Of a stretch of DNA of 64,000 nt, positions 58,461-64,000 are shown in pieces. Numbering within the stretch: the first letter of the stretch is position 1; the number at the start of each line of letters is the position of its first letter. Source of the stretch: an uncultured Azospirillum sp. Lineage in GTDB: Bacteria > Pseudomonadota > Alphaproteobacteria > Azospirillales > Azospirillaceae. The translations under genes and the position numbers were made by a program. The notes beneath the pieces were generated by a model that was not told the origin of the DNA, did no database searches, and worked only from the letters and a program-made list of their open reading frames with translations. The stretch covers positions 124,001 to 188,000 of the forward strand of contig NZ_CAMLJP010000001.1 in NCBI RefSeq assembly GCF_946480385.1. Direction: 5' to 3'.

Positions 58461-59031
58461 GCTGCGGCCCCCCGGTGCGGCGGCGGAGCGCCAGGGCTTC
58501 CGGGTCGGCGCGGTCGCGCTTGCGCTTGTGGAAGGGGCGCTCGATGAAATGGCGGGCGACGAAGCCGTCCATCCACAGCACCAGCGGGATCGGCAGCGGC
58601 AGCGCCTCGATCACGTCGTCGCCGGCTTCGGCATGGGCGTCGATCTCGCCAGGGTCGGCGGTGACGGCCAGCAGCCGGATGCCCGGCGCCGGGCCGCCCG
58701 GCCGCAGGATGACGTAGGCGCTGGGACTGCCGCCGTCGAGGTTGTGCTTGTAGTTCTCCGCCTCGGTCGGGAACAGGGAGATCTCGGCGGTGCCGGCGTA
58801 ATGGCGGGTCCAGTCCGGCCCTTCGGCCAGCACGCTCCAGTCCGGCAGGGTGGGGTCGGCCGGGACCAGCATCACCGGCTGCCAACGCGCCTCGATCCAG
58901 GGGTTATCGACGCGCCGCCGCTCCACCACCACGCCGACGCTGCGCCGCTCGGCGCGGTCGGGCAGCGAAGGCGGCGCCGTGGAGATGGCAGTGGAGATGG
59001 AGGTGGGGGAGAACGGGAACTCGCTGGGCAT
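58453..59031 (-). CDS. DUF3305 protein
   Basis: 192 residues from ATG 59031. Conserved parts: 'RRSVGVVVERRRVDNPWIEA', 'WQPVMLVPADP', 'AEISLFPTEAENYKHNLDGG', 'AYVILRPGGPAPGIRLLAVT' and 'EALPLPIPLVLWMDGFVARH'. DUF3305 proteins occur with DUF3306 in formate dehydrogenase clusters and may help maturation of the enzyme. This pair lacks such partners within the window. Soluble, no signal peptide. Confidence 0.88.
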   Translation of the reverse strand: MPSEFPFSPTSISTAISTAPPSLPDRAERRSVGVVVERRRVDNPWIEARWQPVMLVPADPTLPDWSVLAEGPDWTRHYAGTAEISLFPTEAENYKHNLDGGSPSAYVILRPGGPAPGIRLLAVTADPGEIDAHAEAGDDVIEALPLPIPLVLWMDGFVARHFIERPFHKRKRDRADPEALALRRRTGGPQHD

Positions 59032-59172
59032 TGTCGGTGTTCCTGATGGGCTGGGACCGGACGGCAGAAGCCGGACTCCGTCCCCGGTACAACGCGCCAA
59101 AGGCCGATTGGTGCCGCCGCACGCCGTGCTCCGACGGATTCCCCCGACGGTCGCCCAAAGGAAGGATGCGCC

Positions 59173-59619
59173 ATGCGCAAGATCGCCGCCGCCCTGCTCC
59201 TGTCGGGGCTCTTGTCCGGCCTGCCGCTGCTCGGCGTCGCCGCACAGCAGGCGGATCAGCAACAGCCTCCGCAGCAGTCCCAATCCGGACAGGCCCAATC
59301 GGGACAGGCTGGAGCGGCTCCGGTGGAATCAGGGTCGAAGGAGTCCGCCGGCGATGCCCTTGCGCGCGATGCCGGGGTTCAGAAAAGCCAGGATCCACAC
59401 CCCACGCCGCAAGGCACCCGGCCGCCCGACGCGTCCAGTTCCCCCGCCACCGGCAGCAGCGAGTTGCAGCAGGCGCTCGCCGCCGTGCGCAGGGCGCCGC
59501 CCGACCTGAACGGCACCCCGGTGCCGCGCCCCAATCAGTGGGCGAGCGAGCCCGACCAGCCGAACGAACCGACGCGCTCGCAGAACCCCTCCGACCTGAG
59601 CAGCCAGGAGGTGAAATGA
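59173..59619 (+). CDS. Small exported Gln/Ser/Pro-rich protein
   Basis: 148 residues. A clear signal peptide 'MRKIAAALLLSGLLSGLPLL' is cleaved near 'GVAA-QQ'. The mature part is low-complexity: Gln/Ser repeats ('QSQSGQAQSGQAGAAP'), then Pro/Ser-rich sequence ending 'NQWASEPDQPNEPT'. No Cys and no domain seen. Probably disordered and periplasmic or secreted. Ends 8 bases from the convergent protease-like gene. Function unknown. Confidence 0.75.
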   Translation: MRKIAAALLLSGLLSGLPLLGVAAQQADQQQPPQQSQSGQAQSGQAGAAPVESGSKESAGDALARDAGVQKSQDPHPTPQGTRPPDASSSPATGSSELQQALAAVRRAPPDLNGTPVPRPNQWASEPDQPNEPTRSQNPSDLSSQEVK

Positions 59620-59626
59620 ACGGAGG

Positions 59627-60403
59627 TCAGCCGGACACCCGGCGGCTGCGGATGCGGATCAGGCCGCTGCCCTCCGGATCGGCGCGGTCCGGCTTCAGCA
59701 TGGCGTCCAGCAGACGGGCGTCGCTGGTCCAATAGGGCACGTACCAGGTGCGGTCGGGGTCCATCACCAGCGCACGCTTCGTCGCGACGTCATAGGCACC
59801 CAGCGGCGCGACATGGCCGACGCCGACGTCGCCGGTCAGCGTACCCTGGTCGAAGGCCAGCAGGATGATGTCGTCGGCGCTGCGCTCGTTCCCGGCCAGG
59901 ATGCGGCGCAACTCGGCCAGCGTGGCGGGAGAGGCATCGCGCGGGCGCCAGACCTCCACCTCTGCGTCGATGTTGTAGGCGGCGAGGCTGCGGCGGACAT
60001 AGTCGATCAGCTCGCCGAACGAGACGCCTTCGCCGTCGTCGGCAGTGGCGGCGCGCCAGTGGTCGTCGTCGAGCCGGTCGAGCAGCTGCCTGCCCGTCAC
60101 CAGCCGTTCCGAGGCCAAGGCGGGCAGCCCGCGCAGCGCGTTCAGCATCATCGTCACGCTGGCCAGCGAGCAGGAGGCGCCGGTCGTCTGCGGCACGTAA
60201 TAGGGGCTGAGCGCCCAATAGTCCGGCGCTGCGGCGGTGCGGACATAGTCGCTGGACCGGGTGATCGGCACAGCGTCCGGGCCGAACTTCGGCCTCAACT
60301 CCTCCTGCGCCCAGGCGGGCGCCGCCATGCAGGCGGTCCACAGCAGAAGGCCGCCTCCCAGGAGGCTCGCCAAGGTCCCTGCGCTCCTCGTCGCTTGCGT
60401 CAT
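59627..60403 (-). CDS. Exported phytochelatin synthase-like (papain-fold) protein
   Basis: 258 residues. The signal peptide 'ASLLGGGLLLWTACMAAPAW' is cleaved near 'AWA-QEE'. The phytochelatin synthase-type triad is visible: Cys78 in 'PQTTGASCSLASVTMMLNAL', His197 in 'GDVGVGHVAPLGAYD' and Asp215 in 'ALVMDPDRTW'. Bacterial members usually cleave glutathione or act as gamma-glutamyl-Cys peptidases, and most make no phytochelatins. An exported form acting on a periplasmic thiol peptide is plausible but unproven. Confidence 0.87.
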   Translation of the reverse strand: MTQATRSAGTLASLLGGGLLLWTACMAAPAWAQEELRPKFGPDAVPITRSSDYVRTAAAPDYWALSPYYVPQTTGASCSLASVTMMLNALRGLPALASERLVTGRQLLDRLDDDHWRAATADDGEGVSFGELIDYVRRSLAAYNIDAEVEVWRPRDASPATLAELRRILAGNERSADDIILLAFDQGTLTGDVGVGHVAPLGAYDVATKRALVMDPDRTWYVPYWTSDARLLDAMLKPDRADPEGSGLIRIRSRRVSG

Positions 60404-60580
60404 CGGAAAACGGTCTCGGCTCGTCTGGTCTGAAAGGAAGATGCGCCCCGCTCCGTCACCGGGGGCGTGGCCTGCATATGGTGCGCTGCAGTGCGGGAGC
60501 CAAGCAGCGGAAAGTCCGAAGCGGGTTCCTCCAAAACGCAGATGGGCGGAGCCCGCGCCGCCCGATCATCGAGCGAAACG

Positions 60581-60603
60581 GGCCCCGCCCATGCAACGGG
60601 GCC
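60581..60603 (-). terminator. Hairpin downstream of the beta-helix gene
   Basis: GGCCCCG (60581-60587) pairs with CGGGGCC (60597-60603), a 7-bp GC stem with a 9-base loop, about 46 bases after the stop of the minus-strand gene at 60649. There is no T tract. The rest of the 246-base gap (60404-60648) shows nothing else I can name. Confidence 0.45.
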
Positions 60604-60648
60604 GGCGCGTCGAAGGCGTACCTCCGATGCGCCGTATCCGGGCTTTGG

Positions 60649-63600
60649 TCAGACGGCGTCCCAGAAATGCTCCAGACCGACCGCGGCGACGCCGTCGGCG
60701 CCCATCTTCGCCCAGGCGAGGTCGTGGATGCCCATGGCGAAGGCCGGCGAGGACGCCTGCAGCGAATAGTCGCCCCAATAGGCGTTGGTGAACATCGGCT
60801 TGCCAATCACATCGTGATCGCCGTATTTCGGCACGTTGTAGACAAGGTTGTTGTCGATGACGAAGTCGTTGGCGCTCAGCAGCTCGGTATAGTCGTCGAG
60901 CGGCAGGGTGCCCATGACCACGTTCTTGGTGATCGTGTTGTTGTGCGGATCGCCGGCGGTGCCGTGAACCGGCTGCCATTCGATGCGGATGAAGTCTTCC
61001 TTGTTGTTGGCGATGACCGAGAAGTTGTTGGTCACCACGTTGTTGTCGCCGCCATGGATCTGCACCGAGGCCCAGTCGGCATCCTTGATGAAGTTGTCCT
61101 TGACGGTGATGCCGCCGGCCATGTCGTCCAGATAGATGCCGAAGCCCTTCTGGCCATACATCCAGGTATCCTGCGCGCTGGTGGCCAGACCGTTGGCGTG
61201 CTCGATCCAGTTGCCCTGGATGACCATGCCGGTGTTGGCGCTGGACCGGCCCAGGATCTCGATGGCGCCGTCGTCGGCGGTCTCCAGCCCGGTGTAGGAG
61301 ATGTGGTTGTACTGGATGATGTTGTTGTGGTTCACCGTGTTGGTGGTGCCGCCGTAATCCTTGAACGAGATGCCGTAGCGCGCGCTGTGGTCGATGTCGT
61401 TGTTGGAGATCAGGTTGTTGTCCACCCCGGTGCCGATGATGCCGGCCACCGCCTTGCGCACTTCGCCGATGTTGCTGATCGTGTTGGCATAGATGCTGTT
61501 GCCGTTGCTGCGGCCATCCATCTCGATGCCGTTCTCGGCCATATGGTTCAGCGTGTTGTGGGCGATCTGGTTGTTGGAGGAGCCGGCGGTCAGCTTGATC
61601 GCCGAACCGACGTTCAGGAAGCTGTTGTCGCTGATGTGGTTGCCGTCGGCATTGGTCAGCAGCAGGGCGTCGCCGCCGGTGATGGTGTTCTTGAAGGTCA
61701 GCCCGTCGATGGTCACGTCGCTGGCGCCGTTCAGCTTGACCAGCGTGCCCAGCCGCGGCACCTCGACCCCGCTGGAGACGAAGCCGGAGCTGGCCGCCTT
61801 GTAGAGCAGCTTGCCGTCGGTCGACCGCCACGCGAACTCGCCGGCCTGATCGACGTAGGACGCGTTGTTCAGCAGCTTGTAGGTGGTGCCTTCCGCAAAC
61901 GGCAGGGAGGCGCCGTTCTTCAGCATGATGGTGCGGGTGGAGGCGTTGAAGCTGGCGATGCCGGTCAGCGTGTCGCCCAGCCGCTCGGCGTCCATCACCT
62001 GGATCAGCGTGTTCGGCTGGATGTCGGTGCTGGTCACGTCGGTGCCGTGGGAGCGGATGTACCAGCCGCTCGGCCCGCCGGAGGCCGCATCGGCGAAATG
62101 CCAGCCGCTGGTGACGTCGGCGGCGTCATAGGCGAACTTCTCCGCCAGATGCTGACGCACGTCGCCGACGACCAGGTCGAGGTTGCTGGCGGTGGCGAGC
62201 TTGGCCGAATAGAGGCCGTTGCCCTCGCTGGTGAAGCTCTTCACCACCTCGCCGCCGCTCAGCACCGGCTTCTCGCCGGGATAGTTCTGGAAGCTGTGGC
62301 CGTTGTCGAGCGAGGTGAGCTCCAGCGTCTTGGTCAGGTGATAGGTGCCCTCGCGGACATAGGTGGTGTCGATTGTCGAGCTGGCCCGCATGGCGGCCTG
62401 CGCCTTCTCCAGGCTGGCGAAGGGGCCGTCGGTGCCGTCGGCGTTGGGGGCCGCCAGCTTGCCGGACCAGCTATCCTTGCCGTTGGCGGCGACATAGAAG
62501 GCCGGCTTGGTCGGAGCGGTCGGGACCGGGGTCTGGTTGACCGGGGCGTCGCCGAACAGATCGGCGCCGGCCTTGACGTTCAGGGCGCCGCCCCAATAGA
62601 GCCCTTCCTGGCCCTTGACCACGTCCTTGCCGTCAACCACGCCCTTGTCGTAGGTGACGATGCTGTCGGTGGCGGCGACGGTGTGGCCGTTGATGGCGAC
62701 CGACTTGACGAACAGGTTGCGGTCGACGCCGTTCACGGTGGCGTCGTTGTCGTACCAGACCTGGACGGTGTGGGCCTTGGTCGGGTCGATGTTTGCGGTG
62801 AATTTGTAGGCGGCGGTGGTGGCGGCGGCCTTGGCGTCGCCGATCACCTGCCCGTCGACCAGCAGCTTGAAATGCGCCGCCTGTCCGCCAGCCGAGGTGC
62901 CGTAGGCGTTGACGACGATGTCCACCGCCTTGCTCGGCGGCGGCGGGGGCGGGGGGACATAGGCGCCGCCGAAATATTCCTCCGGCACGCCGAAGGTCAG
63001 GGCGCCGCCCCAATAGAGGGCCTCCTGGCCGCCGACGACATATTTGCCGTCCACCGGGCCCTTGTCGTAGGACGCCATGCTGGAGGTCGAGGCGATGGTC
63101 TGGCCGTCGATGTTGATCGACTTGACGAATAGGTTGCGGTCGATGCCGTTCACGGTGGCGTCGTTGTCGTACCAGACCTGGATCTTGTGGGCCTCGTTCG
63201 GATCCACCTTGGCGGTGAAGGTGTAGTCGGTGGCCGAGGTCGCGCTGACCCAGGCGTCACCCACCACCTGATCGTCGACCAGCAGCTTGAAGTGCGGGGC
63301 CTGTCCGCCGGCGCTGATGCCATAGGCCTTGACCTTGATGGTCGTGGTCATGCTGGCGGCGGTTTCCGCATCCGGGGACGTGGCGGCGGACGAGAACATC
63401 GTGGCGGGCAGCGGCACGTTCAGCGCGCCCGGCCAATACATCTCGGTCTGTCCGCCGATGACGTTCAGGCCATCGATTTTGCCGGTGTCGTATTTGACCG
63501 ACGGGTCGATCGACAGGATGGTGCTGTCGTTCACCTCGAACGACTTGACGAACAGGTTGCGGTCCACGCCGTTAACCGTGTCGTCGTTGTCATAGACCAG

Positions 63601-63801
63601 CTGCAGCGCGTGCGCCTTGTCGGCCGGCACGTTGGCGGTGAAGACGTAACGCGACTGGGTGGCGGAGGAGACGGTGGCCTCGCCGATGCTGGTACCGTCC
63701 AAAAGCAGTTGAAAATGCGGCCATTTTCCGTCCGCGGGCGTGCCCCAGGCATTGACCGCGAAGGTGACCTGGATCGTGCCGTCGGTGTTGGTGGTAGCCA
63801 T
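60649..63801 (-). CDS. Large protein with three CBM60-like modules and a parallel beta-helix
   Basis: 1050 residues. Three homologous N-terminal modules at about 1-140, 150-280 and 292-430 share 'HFKLLVDGQVIGDA', 'VWYDNDATVNGVDRNLFVKS' and 'YWGGALN'. They resemble calcium-dependent xylan-binding modules (CBM60/CBM36 type). A Pro-rich linker separates modules 2 and 3. From about 434 on ('FYVAANGKDSWSGKL') comes a right-handed parallel beta-helix with Asn/Asp-rich turns ('NTISNIGE', 'NNIIQYNHISYTG', 'NWIEHAN'), as in polysaccharide lyases, epimerases and related enzymes. There is no N-terminal signal peptide, so export would need a type I or other route. Likely acts on a polysaccharide; catalytic residues not identified. 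Confidence 0.85.
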   Translation of the reverse strand: MATTNTDGTIQVTFAVNAWGTPADGKWPHFQLLLDGTSIGEATVSSATQSRYVFTANVPADKAHALQLVYDNDDTVNGVDRNLFVKSFEVNDSTILSIDPSVKYDTGKIDGLNVIGGQTEMYWPGALNVPLPATMFSSAATSPDAETAASMTTTIKVKAYGISAGGQAPHFKLLVDDQVVGDAWVSATSATDYTFTAKVDPNEAHKIQVWYDNDATVNGIDRNLFVKSINIDGQTIASTSSMASYDKGPVDGKYVVGGQEALYWGGALTFGVPEEYFGGAYVPPPPPPPSKAVDIVVNAYGTSAGGQAAHFKLLVDGQVIGDAKAAATTAAYKFTANIDPTKAHTVQVWYDNDATVNGVDRNLFVKSVAINGHTVAATDSIVTYDKGVVDGKDVVKGQEGLYWGGALNVKAGADLFGDAPVNQTPVPTAPTKPAFYVAANGKDSWSGKLAAPNADGTDGPFASLEKAQAAMRASSTIDTTYVREGTYHLTKTLELTSLDNGHSFQNYPGEKPVLSGGEVVKSFTSEGNGLYSAKLATASNLDLVVGDVRQHLAEKFAYDAADVTSGWHFADAASGGPSGWYIRSHGTDVTSTDIQPNTLIQVMDAERLGDTLTGIASFNASTRTIMLKNGASLPFAEGTTYKLLNNASYVDQAGEFAWRSTDGKLLYKAASSGFVSSGVEVPRLGTLVKLNGASDVTIDGLTFKNTITGGDALLLTNADGNHISDNSFLNVGSAIKLTAGSSNNQIAHNTLNHMAENGIEMDGRSNGNSIYANTISNIGEVRKAVAGIIGTGVDNNLISNNDIDHSARYGISFKDYGGTTNTVNHNNIIQYNHISYTGLETADDGAIEILGRSSANTGMVIQGNWIEHANGLATSAQDTWMYGQKGFGIYLDDMAGGITVKDNFIKDADWASVQIHGGDNNVVTNNFSVIANNKEDFIRIEWQPVHGTAGDPHNNTITKNVVMGTLPLDDYTELLSANDFVIDNNLVYNVPKYGDHDVIGKPMFTNAYWGDYSLQASSPAFAMGIHDLAWAKMGADGVAAVGLEHFWDAV

Positions 63802-63940
63802 TTTGGAACTCCGCTTTATGGGTATCGCCTTGTTCCGCAGGCTCGTCCGTTAGCCTTAATCGCGTACTAACACTTATGGTTAGGAAATTATGAATGAGGG
63901 TGTTTCCCGTGGCAGAACTGAGACAAATGTGAGACGACAA

Positions 63941-64000
63941 AAAAGTCTGCACCCAGACAAAATAGTCTGCACTTAGGCAAAAATGTCTGCTCCTAGCTGA
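63941..64000. repeat. Three 20-bp tandem repeats upstream of the beta-helix gene, running to the window edge
   Basis: Units at 63941-63960, 63961-63980 and 63981-64000 share AAWAGTCTGCACYYAGRCAA, the third less exact. Each first unit contains GTCT-N6-AGAC, a short dyad. They lie 140-200 bases before the start codon of the 1050-residue protein, beyond an AT-rich, promoter-like stretch (63840-63900). The array may continue beyond the window. Possible multi-site operator. Confidence 0.7.

Noticed and set aside
60478..63132. 884-codon open frame on + across the beta-helix gene
   Set aside because: Val/Gly/Asp-rich antisense of the modular protein; the repeats in it merely mirror the three modules on the other strand.
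63941..64000. Possible CRISPR array
   Set aside because: The 20-bp units are directly adjacent with no spacers and are not identical, and no cas genes are present.

Overview
The window is a GC-rich, gene-dense piece of an alphaproteobacterial chromosome. It most resembles Rhodospirillales such as Azospirillum. Reasons: an aerobic-type cobalamin cluster with cbiD and cobE, CcrM (GANTC) methylase next to RNase HII, an RpoH-family sigma factor, a tandem cold-shock-domain protein, TPR-glycosyltransferases, a multi-component chemosensory operon, and families of C/G-rich palindromic interspersed repeats. The genus is inferred from gene content and base composition, not from a search. I see no phage, insertion sequence, CRISPR array or rRNA operon.

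Layout. 1-1523 (-): 5' part of a TPR glycosyltransferase running off the left edge. 1696-11791 (+): a tightly coupled, atypical chemosensory operon (receiver, CheC-like phosphatase, soluble MCP with two signalling tips, triple CheW, CheB, HEAT protein, CheR, receiver, CheA, STAS-like protein). 11763-28147: cobalamin synthesis and cobalt uptake. A cobalamin riboswitch at about 28.2-28.4 kb (-) leads cbtB-cbtA-cobW-cobN-cobG-cobH-cobI-cobJ. cobK and cbiD lie on + between the - strand groups cobL-cobE-cobM and cobA-cobB-bluB. 28505-35460 (+): branched-chain amino-acid/amide-type ABC transporter (livGF, binding protein, livHM) behind a candidate sigma-54 promoter with an upstream dyad, followed by a sigma-54 activator gene. 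35573-45556: IclR and LysR regulators, DedA and LysE membrane proteins, a BMP-type binding protein with its fused ATPase but no permeases, VOC and DUF1989 proteins, a second TPR glycosyltransferase with a coupled small ORF, and rpoH. 45766-51033 (+): a diverged peptide-type ABC system with no binding protein and degraded ATPase motifs, then a PAS histidine kinase. 51126-56530: cold-shock protein, YchJ-like protein, RNase HII, CcrM, FolB, an ornithine cyclodeaminase-family enzyme and a hypothetical. 56748-56904: tRNA-Asn and tRNA-Asp. 57080-60403: SDR oxidoreductase, DUF3306/DUF3305 pair, a small secreted protein and a secreted phytochelatin-synthase-like protein. 60649-63801 (-): a large protein with three carbohydrate-binding-like modules and a beta-helix, preceded at the right edge by 20-bp tandem repeats.

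How the genes work together. The chemosensory genes overlap at stop/start codons, so they probably make one stoichiometric signalling complex. The corrin genes form an oxygen-dependent pathway (CobG, CobN) in which CbiD probably takes the place of CobF; CbtAB supply cobalt under riboswitch control. The sigma-54 activator is a natural candidate to control the transporter operon in front of it.

The most unusual observations are: a family of paired-palindrome repeats, one copy of which sits in frame inside cobG and another of which encodes the C terminus of a DUF3306 protein; the double-tip receptor with a triple CheW; the ABC ATPase with degraded catalytic motifs; the GANTC cluster ahead of the GANTC methylase gene; and the 20-bp tandem repeats at the right edge.
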